Of a DNA stretch of 64,000 nt, positions 1-8,014 are shown in pieces. A program made the position numbers and the translations under genes. Origin of the DNA: Leisingera sp. S132 (GTDB lineage: Bacteria > Pseudomonadota > Alphaproteobacteria > Rhodobacterales > Rhodobacteraceae); NCBI RefSeq assembly GCF_025144465.1, contig NZ_CP083553.1, forward strand, positions 3,341,001-3,405,000. The letters are read 5' to 3'. The notes beneath the pieces were generated by a model. That model worked only from the letters and a program-made list of their open reading frames with translations, was not told the origin of the DNA and did no database searches. How positions within the stretch are numbered: the first letter of the stretch is position 1; each line of letters begins with the position of its first letter.

Positions 1-512
1 AAAGTCCGCACCGGCGCCGCCCTGCAGAAGATCATCACCATCGTAGCCCAACAGAGTGTCAGCGTCCTCGCCGCCCTGCAGCGTGTCATCGCCGGATCCG
101 CCAATCAGCGTGTCGCTGCCAGATCCGCCCGACAGCACATCATCGCCGATGCCCCCGCGCAATTCGTCCGCTCCGGTACCGCCGCCCAGAAAGTCCGCAC
201 CGGCGCCGCCCTGCAGAAGATCATCGCCATCGTAGCCCTGCAGAGTGTCAGCGTCCTCGCCGCCCTGCAGCGTGTCATCGCCGGATCCGCCAATCAGCGT
301 GTCGCTGCCAGATCCGCCCGACAGCACATCATCGCCGATGCCCCCGCGCAATTCGTCCGCTCCGGTACCGCCGCCCAGAAAGTCCGCACCGGCGCCGCCC
401 TGCAGAAGATCATCGCCATCGTAGCCCTGCAGAGTGTCAGCATCCTCGCCGCCCTGCAGCGTGTCACCGCCGGATCCGCCTATAAGCGTGTCGCTGCCAG
501 ATCCGCCCGACA
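1..512. repeat. 189-bp tandem repeat units inside the RTX gene
   Basis: The same sequence begins at 1, 190 and 379, a strict 189-bp period (63 codons, seven nonapeptides). Units 1 and 2 differ at about three positions. Unit 3 matches to about position 512 with a few changes, then diverges into older RTX repeats. The array continues past the left edge. The near-identity indicates recent in-frame duplication or gene conversion. Confidence 0.93.
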
Positions 513-1227
513 GAAAATCTGTGCCGCCGCCAGCTTGCAATAAGTCATCCCCATCATTTCCGGAAAGCGTGTCCGCATCGTCACCGCCGGCCAGTACATC
601 AGCCCCATCTCCGCCTTCAAGAATGTCGGCGCCCGCACCTCCATACACTCTGTCGTTGCCTGAACCGCCGGCAAGCGTATCAGCATCCTCCCCGCCGAAC
701 AGGGTGTCCGCACCATTCCCTCCCTCGAGGCTGTCTGATCCATCGCCGCCAATCAATTGATCATGGCCAGCGCCGCCGGCCAGGGTGTCGCTTCCGGCGC
801 CGCCGTCAAGAGTATCGTCACCACTGTTGCCCCAAATCAGGTCGGCTCCGGAAAGACCGCTCATGGTATCATTCAGATCCGAGCCGTAAAAAATATCGGA
901 GCCGCCGTAAAAAAGAAGCAAGAACTCCTCGTTTGTGATGTTGGGATCTGCAACGACTGTGTTGGCCCCCAGCGACAGGCCGGTCACGGAATACACCAGT
1001 TCCGTAACGCTATAGGGCTGGTACTGATAGTAGGCCTCAATGGTGCCGGTCATCGAGAAAGTGTTGTTCGGGCCGACAATCAGCTGGAACTCCGAACCCG
1101 CCGCCGCCCTGTATTCTGCGCGAAAGCCGTCTGAGCCAGTAAAAATAATACTGCTGCTTGTAACCAGAAACTCTGCCTGGATTTCCGTACCAATAACATA
1201 GGGTTGATAGAAGGTGATCGTCGCCAT
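1..1227 (-). CDS. RTX-type calcium-binding repeat protein (5' part; truncated by window edge)
   Basis: The frame is open from an ATG at 1227 to the window edge (409 codons), so the C-terminus is missing. The ATG is preceded by a GAGG motif at good spacing. Residues 1 to about 125 match no family I recognise. From about residue 125 onward the protein is almost entirely glycine/aspartate nonapeptides of the GGxGxDxLx type, such as GGAGADILE and GGSGSDTLI. This is the hallmark of RTX proteins, which bind calcium in a parallel beta-roll after type I secretion. There is no cleavable signal peptide, as expected for that route. The effector part or secretion signal should lie beyond the left edge. 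A protease, hemolysin, adhesin or plain surface protein are all possible. No hlyB/hlyD-type transporter gene is in view. Confidence 0.9.
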   Translation of the reverse strand, partial: MATITFYQPYVIGTEIQAEFLVTSSSIIFTGSDGFRAEYRAAAGSEFQLIVGPNNTFSMTGTIEAYYQYQPYSVTELVYSVTGLSLGANTVVADPNITNEEFLLLFYGGSDIFYGSDLNDTMSGLSGADLIWGNSGDDTLDGGAGSDTLAGGAGHDQLIGGDGSDSLEGGNGADTLFGGEDADTLAGGSGNDRVYGGAGADILEGGDGADVLAGGDDADTLSGNDGDDLLQAGGGTDFLSGGSGSDTLIGGSGGDTLQGGEDADTLQGYDGDDLLQGGAGADFLGGGTGADELRGGIGDDVLSGGSGSDTLIGGSGDDTLQGGEDADTLQGYDGDDLLQGGAGADFLGGGTGADELRGGIGDDVLSGGSGSDTLIGGSGDDTLQGGEDADTLLGYDGDDLLQGGAGADF

Positions 1228-1960
1228 CGCGGCCTCATCAAAATTTGGCGGGTGTATCAATAACGGCCCGGGGCAACCCGCTGCTGACCAGACCTTTGGC
1301 TTTGGGAAAAATGGCCGGCAGGTGTCCTGCCTTGCCATGCCACGCTAGCCCATGTTGCACGCCATCTCCAGACCAGTGCCCCAAGGATTTTCTTCTGGCC
1401 CGCCACAGATGTAAAAATGGCACCAGCTTGCGTCCGATACAATACAAGCTCTATGCAGCGCCATTCCGGTATCAGCGTGCATCCAGATGAGATTTCCGCA
1501 CTGCGGTTCCCGATTGCGCATCAACCCCCGGCAGCCCCCCCGGATCCGAGCCCTGTCAGGTAAAGTATTGCACTGCAATGTAACGGCAACCATTCAACTG
1601 TTTTGCGTCTGCTCTTGGCTAATGCGGCCTGCCGCTGAAAGGCGGGCGTCTCCCGGCCATGCCTTATGGTGACTGGTGCCGCGGCCGGGATATGGCACCA
1701 GGCAATCAATTCTGCGCCGTTTATCGCGCTTTGCGGGCTTGTCTGCCTGCAAAGCGCCAGCAATATTGTGCTAGATCTCCGGACCAATAAAAACGGCGGG
1801 TTTCCGGCAAAAAGAAAGGGGCCAGTGCCCCAGGACGTTGCGCGGTTTCAAGCAGCCCAGCACTGCATATTCGGCCGCCGATCAGATCACACAGCAACCG
1901 CCGCAGCCAAAAGCATAAGCGGCGTAGCCGGTTGCAGCTCGCGTCCGGGTTGGAGCAGTT
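1228..1960. other. Intergenic region without a convincing gene
   Basis: About 730 bp separate the RTX start from the response-regulator stop. Several short frames are open, but none has a start with a ribosome-binding site, recognisable motifs or Rhodobacterales-like codon use. A 13-bp palindrome (ATTGCACTGCAAT) lies at 1567-1579 and could be an operator for the RTX gene, which must have its promoter here. I see no terminator with a clear T-run. Confidence 0.5.
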
Positions 1961-2353
1961 TCACTCCAGAAGGGCTGCAGCCTCCGCCACCCGATCTGCA
2001 GACAATGGTTTGGTTAGAAACTTTCGGATCAATGGAAACCTGGCCGCGCGCTCGAGGTCAGCCGGATTGACCGTGGTACTGACGATCACAATGACGGGAA
2101 CCGGATCCAGGCGTTCGATCTGTGCACTGCATTTTTCCAGGAACTCAAAACCGGTAACCGGCGGCATGTTGATATCCAGAAAGATCAGCTCCGGAGGCCG
2201 CCCGCCCTCTTCGATATGCTGCATTGCAGCCGCAGGCCCTTCGAACAGCTCCACTGTTTCAAACAGATGCAACTTGCCAATTGACCGTTTCGCAAACTTC
2301 CGGTCCATCCTGTCATCGTCAATGACATAGGCAGTTCTCCCGCGTCTATTCAC
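1961..2353 (-). CDS. Single-domain response regulator of the stressosome-linked two-component system
   Basis: A 130-residue receiver domain with no output domain. The acidic pocket D12-D14, the phosphoacceptor D60 (in FLDINMPP) and the conserved lysine K115 (in FLTKPL) are all present. The start is GTG at 2353. It overlaps the 3' end of the upstream kinase gene by 8 bp, which implies translational coupling and a cognate pair. Such stand-alone receivers usually work by protein-protein contact or as phosphorelay intermediates, so the final output is not encoded here. It is the last gene of the rsb operon. Confidence 0.88.
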   Translation of the reverse strand: MNRRGRTAYVIDDDRMDRKFAKRSIGKLHLFETVELFEGPAAAMQHIEEGGRPPELIFLDINMPPVTGFEFLEKCSAQIERLDPVPVIVIVSTTVNPADLERAARFPLIRKFLTKPLSADRVAEAAALLE

Positions 2354-3524
2354 CCTGTGTCTCCTGCAGCTTAAAATCGGCGCCAAAAGTTGCGCCCTGC
2401 CCGGCTTCGGAAACGATGCTGACCACAGTGCCGTGGTTTTCCGCAACCCGCTTGCACAGCGCCAGTCCGATGCCGGAACCGGGATGCTGCTCATACCGGT
2501 GCAAGCGCTTGAACAGCTCAAAAATCCGCTCCTGCATTTCCGCCGGGATGCCCGGTCCGCGGTCAGCCACAAACAGGCGCACCCGGCCTGATGCCTCTGC
2601 CGGGCCGCAGCCAACACTGACCTCGGCCGCCTGCCCGTCCTTCCTGTATTTCAGCGCGTTTGACAGCAGGTTGGTCAGCAGAACCCGGATCTGGAACGGG
2701 CTTCCCATGACCACAGGCATATTGCCCACGTGTATCTTTGCCTCAGCACTGACGACCAGGGAGTCCATGTCCTGAAGGATCTGCGGCACCATCTGCTGCA
2801 GGTTCACTGCTTCAGGCGTGAACTGATGTCCGACGACTTTCGAGTAATCCAGCACGTCGTCCACGAGCTGACGCATCCTCCGCGCTGTTCCGGTAAGATC
2901 TCTGATGATGCCAGCCGCTTCAGGCGGCAGTTCGGTTTGGAAGTCCTCAAGCAGAACATCCAGAAAACAGTGTATCGTGTTGATCGGCGTTTTCAGATCG
3001 TGAGACAGCGCGTATGTAAAGTTCGATTGATCCTGATTGGTTTGTGTCAATTGCCTGTTTTTACGCTCCAGCTCCTCGGCCCGCAGCTGAATTTCCGCCG
3101 TCCTCTTCTGCACCTTGAGATCCAATTCATCTCTTTGGCGGGCCAACTCAAAAGTGATGTCGCGCAGCTCTTCCTCGACCCGGCGCCGTTCCGCGACTTC
3201 CTTTCTCAGTTTGGCAGTGCCGCTGACATATCCGCGCAGCGCCATGTCATAAACGGCCATCCCTTCCAGAAAGAAATCTTCGGCCCGGTCGAGGCACAGT
3301 CCTGAGCCGACCGGCGCCTGCAAACGCTCCCGCAATCCGGAAAAATGGAATAGCCCGAAATCGGACAACGGCACATTCGCCGCCAGCGCAAAACGGGCAG
3401 CTTCATAGGCCGCCTCCAGCTGTCCGGCATCGCCGCTGTCCATGTACGCAGACATCGCAGCGGTGTAACGGCGGGCTGCCGCCATCATGGCGTCTTGCGC
3501 GGGAGGGACGTCCACACCGATCAT
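2346..3524 (-). CDS. Histidine kinase with RsbU_N-like N-terminal domain
   Basis: A 392-residue cytoplasmic kinase with no membrane segment. Residues about 10-105 have the helical pattern of the RsbU N-terminal domain, the part of Bacillus RsbU that binds the switch kinase RsbT (family resemblance judged by eye). Residues 106-165 form a charged coiled coil. The HisKA H-box has H175 in SHDLKTP. The ATPase domain shows an N-box with N285 and N289, G1 (DRGPGIP, 321-327) and G2 (GSGIGLAL, 349-356). The ATG overlaps the stop of rsbX (ATGA). I infer that RsbT freed from the stressosome docks on the N-terminus and controls the kinase, replacing RsbU as the output. Confidence 0.85.
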   Translation of the reverse strand: MIGVDVPPAQDAMMAAARRYTAAMSAYMDSGDAGQLEAAYEAARFALAANVPLSDFGLFHFSGLRERLQAPVGSGLCLDRAEDFFLEGMAVYDMALRGYVSGTAKLRKEVAERRRVEEELRDITFELARQRDELDLKVQKRTAEIQLRAEELERKNRQLTQTNQDQSNFTYALSHDLKTPINTIHCFLDVLLEDFQTELPPEAAGIIRDLTGTARRMRQLVDDVLDYSKVVGHQFTPEAVNLQQMVPQILQDMDSLVVSAEAKIHVGNMPVVMGSPFQIRVLLTNLLSNALKYRKDGQAAEVSVGCGPAEASGRVRLFVADRGPGIPAEMQERIFELFKRLHRYEQHPGSGIGLALCKRVAENHGTVVSIVSEAGQGATFGADFKLQETQGE

Positions 3525-4168
3525 CCCTCCCTCCCGCAGTGGGCAGCTATCAGGATTGTGCGGTCATCATGCTCTCTGCCATATTCATCCAGGCAGGAGG
3601 CAGCCCATTCCTGAGGCGGGACTTGCGCGCGGGGCAACGCATTGCGGAACTGCCGGGAGACGCCGTCGGATGCAAAGATCAGAACGTGCTGCCTTGGAAA
3701 TTTCTGCGACTGGCAGAAAACGCCCGGGAAATGCACCCCCAAGGTACCTCCCTTCTGCATGATCGCGCTGCTCTCAGCGCTGCCTGGCTGCATCTGGCAG
3801 ATTATACCTTCGACATCGCCAAGAGCGGCCCACTCGACAACCTCTTGATCCGGGTCAATCAGAGCCACGGCCAGCGCCGCTCCCCGGGTGCCCAGCAAAC
3901 GGCCATGGGCTGCTTCGAACAGCTCCGCGACGCCGCGGACGGCGCCTGCTGCCAGCTCCTCCAGACAGGCACTTGCCGCGTCCCGTGCTTGCGGGCCGCT
4001 GCCGACGCCATCTGCCAGGGCAACCAGCAGCCTGCTGCCGTCCCGTCTGAGCAGATAACCGTCGCCACAAGCGGTGCATCCTGACTTGGACGCCTGGGCC
4101 ACGGCCCAGTCGATCCGGGCTTCGCCTGCGTCAAATGCAATACTGCCGCCTTCTGCATTCATCGCCAT
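3521..4168 (-). CDS. rsbX: RsbX-like PP2C/SpoIIE-family serine phosphatase
   Basis: A 215-residue small PP2C-type phosphatase domain without a sensor part, the size and form of RsbX. Metal-binding acidic motifs are visible in ALADGVGSG near the N-terminus and in FASDGVS and DDRTI toward the C-terminus. In Bacillus, RsbX removes phosphate from RsbS and RsbR to reset the stressosome. Two starts are possible: ATG at 4168 (used here) and ATG at 4162, which overlaps the rsbT stop as ATGA. Its position directly after rsbR-rsbS-rsbT is the classical module order. Confidence 0.85.
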   Translation of the reverse strand: MAMNAEGGSIAFDAGEARIDWAVAQASKSGCTACGDGYLLRRDGSRLLVALADGVGSGPQARDAASACLEELAAGAVRGVAELFEAAHGRLLGTRGAALAVALIDPDQEVVEWAALGDVEGIICQMQPGSAESSAIMQKGGTLGVHFPGVFCQSQKFPRQHVLIFASDGVSRQFRNALPRAQVPPQEWAASCLDEYGREHDDRTILIAAHCGREG

Positions 4169-4575
4169 TTCACCACCGTCACAACAAGCCCGCTCCCTGG
4201 CTCCGAGCGGATTTTAAAGTCATCTACGATCCGCCTGGTGCCCGGCAGGCCTAGGCCAAGGCTGTTCCCGGTTGAATACCCGTCCTGCATGGCCAGTTCG
4301 ACGTCTTCCAGTCCCGGGCCCCGGTCACGCGCTGTCACCTTGATCCCGGATTTGGCACCGCTGATGACGGAACACAGTTCGATCTCTCCTTCGTCTGCAT
4401 ATTTTACAATGTTGCGGGCAAGCTCTGACACCGCGGTTGCGATCAGGGCTTGGTCCGGCCTGCTGAACCCGATTCCCACGGCCAGCGTGCGCGCCAGCTG
4501 GCGGGCAGCCACGACGTCGCTGTCGCAGGACACCGGCTGCAGCACGGCAGATGGTTCCGTCACCGGCACGTTCAT
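4159..4575 (-). CDS. rsbT: RsbT-like switch-protein serine kinase
   Basis: A 138-residue GHKL-fold ATPase of the RsbT/RsbW group. An N-box (SELARNIVKYA), a G1-type DRGPGLED and a G2-type GLGLPGTRRIVDDF are present, the last being very typical of RsbT. The family phosphorylates the STAS domains of RsbS and RsbR, is then released from the stressosome and activates its partner. The ATG overlaps the rsbS stop (ATGA at 4572-4575). The partner is probably the kinase encoded downstream, since no RsbU is present. Confidence 0.92.
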   Translation of the reverse strand: MNVPVTEPSAVLQPVSCDSDVVAARQLARTLAVGIGFSRPDQALIATAVSELARNIVKYADEGEIELCSVISGAKSGIKVTARDRGPGLEDVELAMQDGYSTGNSLGLGLPGTRRIVDDFKIRSEPGSGLVVTVVKWR

Positions 4576-4928
4576 GAGCTGTCCCGCAGGACTTCAATTC
4601 CGTGATCCAGGTTCAGCGCTGTCGGAACACTCTCCAGGTTGAGCCCAAGAAGCACCATTGCCATGGCAATTTCCGGCCGGATGCCAACAATTGCAATCCG
4701 CGCTCCGCGCAGGGAAACCGACGCAGCGATATCGCTCAGCATCCTTGTGCCGAAACTGTCGATGACATCCAGAAGGCTTACGTCCAGAATAACCTTGGAC
4801 GCCGCACGCCGGGACACCTCGTTCAGGATACTGTGCTGCATCTGCTGGATATCGCTGTCTGACAGTTCTTCCTGAACCGCCGCGATCAGCAAATCCCCCT
4901 GGCTTATGATCGGAACGCGCCGGGCCAC
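4572..4928 (-). CDS. rsbS: RsbS-like STAS-domain stressosome scaffold
   Basis: A 118-residue lone STAS domain. S58 in VIDSFGTRML is in the position of the serine that RsbT phosphorylates in Bacillus RsbS. The segment GIRPEIAMAMV is also characteristic. With RsbR it should build the icosahedral stressosome core that sequesters RsbT. The start is GTG at 4928, one base downstream of the rsbR stop codon, so translation is probably coupled. Confidence 0.92.
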   Translation of the reverse strand: MARRVPIISQGDLLIAAVQEELSDSDIQQMQHSILNEVSRRAASKVILDVSLLDVIDSFGTRMLSDIAASVSLRGARIAIVGIRPEIAMAMVLLGLNLESVPTALNLDHGIEVLRDSS

Positions 4929-4929
4929 T

Positions 4930-5709
4930 TCAGCGCTCCAGCAGTTTGCGGGCAGTTGCGACGCCGCGCTCCAGGTCGCCTGCAGGGTTCAGAGCGTCAC
5001 CCGTCACACCGATCTTGACCAGCGCCTGTGCCACTTCGGCGCTGATCCCGGTCAGCACCGATTGCGCCCCCATCAGCCGCGTTGCTGTCATGGTCTGGAT
5101 CAGATGGTTGGCCACCATGCTGTCGACCGCCGCAACCCCGGTAATGTCGAGCACCACGACACGGGCATCCTGATCCCGGATCGCGTCAAGAATCTGCATT
5201 GTCAGGAGACGCGACCGGTGGCTGTCCAGCACGCCAACCACAGGCACCAGCAACAGCCCCTCCTGCAGGCGCAAGACCGGCGTCGGCAGTTCGCTCATCT
5301 CCCGTTCGCGCATTTCAATGGCCTGTTCACGCGCCGCCGAAAATGCCTCGATGGTGATTGCCTGATGACAGGCCGCTATCTTGCGCAGCGATCGCTGAGT
5401 TTCCAGGGCCTCAGCCTCGTCGCTCATTTCTTCCTGAACCAGATCGCAGATCCGATTGATGGAAAACGTGTAGAGACCCAGATAAAGGCTGGGAGAGATG
5501 CCGTAGGCCTCGTTGAAAATTCCGGCCCCCTTACGGCTTTCAAAGTACTTTTGATCGAGGCCAGCATCAAAAAGTTCAAGCAGATGGCGCCTCTGCTCGT
5601 CCTTCACCACCTGCATGCCGGAGGCCTCGCCCTCAACGCCTGCGTGGTCATAGCCGCCTTCCCGCGCGTAGTAGTCTTGCAAGATTGCATCGATGTTCTG
5701 TTCGGCCAC
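4930..5709 (-). CDS. rsbR: RsbR-like sensor: globin-fold N-terminus plus C-terminal STAS (N-terminally interrupted)
   Basis: The uninterrupted frame encodes 259 residues. About the first 120 look like the non-heme or heme globin sensor domain of RsbR proteins, followed by a linker (residues about 125-150) and a STAS domain with VLDITGVAAVDSMVANH. The site equal to the first RsbT target of Bacillus RsbRA is Ser in VDSMVA. The second appears to be Ala (AQALV). The GTG at 5709 has no ribosome-binding site. The same frame continues upstream past a TAG (5743-5745) to an ATG at 5823 with a good GAGGG motif, and those codons complete the globin pattern. The natural gene therefore seems to be 4930-5823 with an amber stop. 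Either a shortened RsbR is made by reinitiation or the copy is damaged. Confidence 0.82.
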   Translation of the reverse strand: MAEQNIDAILQDYYAREGGYDHAGVEGEASGMQVVKDEQRRHLLELFDAGLDQKYFESRKGAGIFNEAYGISPSLYLGLYTFSINRICDLVQEEMSDEAEALETQRSLRKIAACHQAITIEAFSAAREQAIEMREREMSELPTPVLRLQEGLLLVPVVGVLDSHRSRLLTMQILDAIRDQDARVVVLDITGVAAVDSMVANHLIQTMTATRLMGAQSVLTGISAEVAQALVKIGVTGDALNPAGDLERGVATARKLLER

Positions 5710-5742
5710 CGGCAGAAGGCTTGAAACCCGGGCCCGGTCGTC

Positions 5743-5823
5743 CTAGCTTACGTCGAACCAGCCCCAAGCATCCTGCAATCCCTTCTCCGGAGACAGTATT
5801 GTCGAAGAAATGACCTCGTTCAT
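5743..5823 (-). pseudogene. rsbR: 5' segment of rsbR cut off by an in-frame amber codon
   Basis: From ATG 5821-5823, with GAGGG six bases upstream, 26 codons lead to TAG at 5743-5745. The frame stays open after the TAG and runs straight into the 4930-5709 gene. The codons on either side (AWGWFDVS, stop, DDRARVSSLLP) read as one continuous globin-sensor N-terminus. This is therefore not a separate small gene. A real nonsense mutation, a base-call error or read-through could explain it. Confidence 0.8.
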
Positions 5824-6214
5824 AAGACCCTCAAAACTGTGGTTATCTGCTGAGACAGGGTCCGGAGATATGCTTAACGAAAAGAAAATAACGTCAAGTG
5901 ATGGCAATAATTTTTCATAAATTCAGCGACTTACAGTGATACCACAGCAAATCACCAACGGCACAGCCGGAGATCTGGGATTGCTGAAGCCTCTTTGGGC
6001 GAGGTTTCCATACGCGCCGAAAGGGAGGTCTCATACCGCCGTTTTCCTGAGGAGGCCTGCGCATGCACTGCCCAACAGGCGGCTTTACCGGCGAAACCAA
6101 AACCGGGTCAGCGACCGGGGCCATTCACTGGCTTGCAAGAGCCCCATGAATTATTGCCCCAGTCAGCCGGCACTACCCCTGGCGGACAGCGGAAGGCACT
6201 ATCCGGAAGGAAGC
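5824..6214. promoter_or_regulatory. AT-rich upstream region of the rsb operon; no gene
   Basis: The stretch 5870-5935 is markedly AT-rich and upstream of the rsbR ATG, so it should hold the operon promoter. A TTGACG on the minus strand (5892-5897) could be a -35 element, but no convincing -10 at ideal spacing is seen. The remainder up to the pxpA stop has no supported gene and no clear terminator. Confidence 0.45.
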
Positions 6215-6988
6215 TCAAAGAACCGCACCATCGGCCTTGGCGAGGCTTACTCCGCTTCCCAGCAGCGCGTTGCGAACGGCCGCTGCAATTGCAAGGGCAG
6301 CCGGAGTGTCCCCATGAAGGCATATGGTGTCGATCCGTGCCGGGATACGCTTGCCGCTGGCGGTGATGATGGCCTTTTCCTGAACCATAGCTGCCATCCG
6401 CCCCGCGGCTTCGGCCGGATCATGAATTACTGCGCCAGGCAGCCTGCGGTCGACCAAAGTTGCATCGTCGTTATAGGCACGGTCAGCAAAGATCTCGCAC
6501 GCAGAGTTGCAACCCAGTTCCTGCGCGGCCTGCTGCTGGGCGGTTTCCGCCAGCGCCATTACGATGATCTCCGGGTCGACTGACAGGGCCGCCTGATAAC
6601 AGGCACGTGCCATCTCCACATCCGCGGAGGCCATATTCGCGAGTGCCCCGTGCAATTTCAGATGCCGCACCGCGCCGCCCGCAGCCCGCGCCATCGCCTG
6701 CGCTGCGCCCAGCTGGTAGCGCACCATGTTGCCCAAGGTCTCATTCGGCACCGACATCCGGCGGCGGCCAAAGCCCTGAAGGTCAGGAAATCCCGGATGG
6801 GCGCCGATGCCGGTGCCCTTGGCCACCGCGTGTTTGATCGTCGCCGCCATCACATCCGGGTCGCCCGCGTGAAAGCCGCAGGCGATATTAGCCGAGGTCA
6901 CGATATCCAGCAGCCCCGCATCATCGCCCAGGGACCAGGCGCCAAAGCTTTCGCCCATGTCGGCATTCAGATCGACAGTCCGGGTCAT
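6215..6988 (-). CDS. pxpA: 5-oxoprolinase subunit PxpA (LamB/YcsF family)
   Basis: A 257-residue LamB/YcsF protein, full length for the family. It has the N-terminal DLNADMGESFG and the ANIACGFHAGDP motif, with acidic and histidine residues of the catalytic site, and CLHGDTP near the C-terminus. PxpA works with PxpB and PxpC to hydrolyse 5-oxoproline to glutamate with ATP. It starts 9 bp after the pxpC stop and is the last gene of the dctPQM-pxpBCA operon. Confidence 0.95.
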   Translation of the reverse strand: MTRTVDLNADMGESFGAWSLGDDAGLLDIVTSANIACGFHAGDPDVMAATIKHAVAKGTGIGAHPGFPDLQGFGRRRMSVPNETLGNMVRYQLGAAQAMARAAGGAVRHLKLHGALANMASADVEMARACYQAALSVDPEIIVMALAETAQQQAAQELGCNSACEIFADRAYNDDATLVDRRLPGAVIHDPAEAAGRMAAMVQEKAIITASGKRIPARIDTICLHGDTPAALAIAAAVRNALLGSGVSLAKADGAVL

Positions 6989-6997
6989 CTCACATCC

Positions 6998-8014
6998 TCA
7001 CAAGACGTCTTCTTCACCGGCAATCGCGCCGCTGATCAGCTGATAGGACAGCAGGTTCGTCATGGTGTGCGGATCCCTGATCAAAGGATAGCACTGGCTG
7101 CGCAGGCCCTCGCGCCGCTCCGCCTCAACCCGTTCCAGCTCTACAGCCTCCTCCAGCGGGATGAAACGGAAGTGCAGCTCCGCCCCCGCCGCCGCCTGCG
7201 CCAGCAAGGGCAGATCGCACGGCACAACCGTGCCGATCCGCGGATAGCCGCCGGTTGTCTGGCATTCCGACAGCAGCACATAGGGCGTGCCATCGCCGGT
7301 CACCTGGATGTCGCCGGGCACGATCACCTCAGACACAACCGTGCGTGCGCCGTCGGGGCGGAAACCGCCGCCATCGCTCTTCACCGGCACACCCATACGG
7401 TTGCCGCGCGCCCCGCGGCGGAAGGCCGTGCCTTCGAACCGCTCTAGCTCGGCTTGCGGGAACAATGCTGTCTGCAGGCTCGCCACCACCCGCACGGTGC
7501 CGCCTTCAAACCGGTCATCCGCTGCCAGCCCCAGCCCGGTGGTGCGGCCGCTGTCCGGGCCTGTATGCAGCTCGTCGCCTTCGGCCAGCGGCGAGCCAAT
7601 GCCCGCCGCAAGATGCGCCGAACGCGCGCCCAGAAGTTCCTGCGTCTGAATACCGCCGCCCACGTGCAGGTAGCCATAGACGCCGCTGCGGGCCGCGCCG
7701 ATGGCCAGCCGCGCACCCGCGGGCAGCATGTGGCTGGCGTTCCAGGCCACCGCTGCGCCGTCGATGCTCGCCCGCATCGGCGCGCCGGTCAGGGCGATGC
7801 GCAGATCGCTGCCGGCCTGGAACTCGCCGCCCATGCCGGCCATCTCAACCGCCGCCAGATCCGCATCCTGGCTCAAGAGCGCCGCGCCCTCGGCCAGCGC
7901 CAGCCGGTCAGCCGCGCCGCCGCGCGACACCCCGTATTCCAGCCAGCCCGGGCGGCCGCCGTCCTGAACACTCACCCCCGGCCCGGCGCGCAAGACCGTC
8001 AATGTACTGGTCAT
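6998..8014 (-). CDS. pxpC: 5-oxoprolinase subunit PxpC (biotin-dependent carboxyltransferase-like, KipA family)
   Basis: The 338-residue protein begins MTSTLTVLRAGPG. The motif VQDGGRPGWLEYGVSRGGAAD is spread over the first 45 residues and SECQTTGGYPRIGTV lies in the C-terminal third, both diagnostic of the KipA/PxpC family. The frame stays open upstream of 8014, but the ATG overlapping the pxpB stop (ATGA, 8011-8014) is the sensible start. PxpC forms the PxpBC complex that acts on 5-oxoproline phosphorylated or activated with PxpA. Confidence 0.94.
   Translation of the reverse strand: MTSTLTVLRAGPGVSVQDGGRPGWLEYGVSRGGAADRLALAEGAALLSQDADLAAVEMAGMGGEFQAGSDLRIALTGAPMRASIDGAAVAWNASHMLPAGARLAIGAARSGVYGYLHVGGGIQTQELLGARSAHLAAGIGSPLAEGDELHTGPDSGRTTGLGLAADDRFEGGTVRVVASLQTALFPQAELERFEGTAFRRGARGNRMGVPVKSDGGGFRPDGARTVVSEVIVPGDIQVTGDGTPYVLLSECQTTGGYPRIGTVVPCDLPLLAQAAAGAELHFRFIPLEEAVELERVEAERREGLRSQCYPLIRDPHTMTNLLSYQLISGAIAGEEDVL

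Noticed and set aside
1-512. Regular repeats that look like a CRISPR array
   Set aside because: There are no unique spacers. The repeats are in-frame nonapeptides of an RTX protein.
1666-2070. 134-codon + strand frame near the RTX upstream region
   Set aside because: It runs into the response-regulator gene antisense. It has no ribosome site or family motif.
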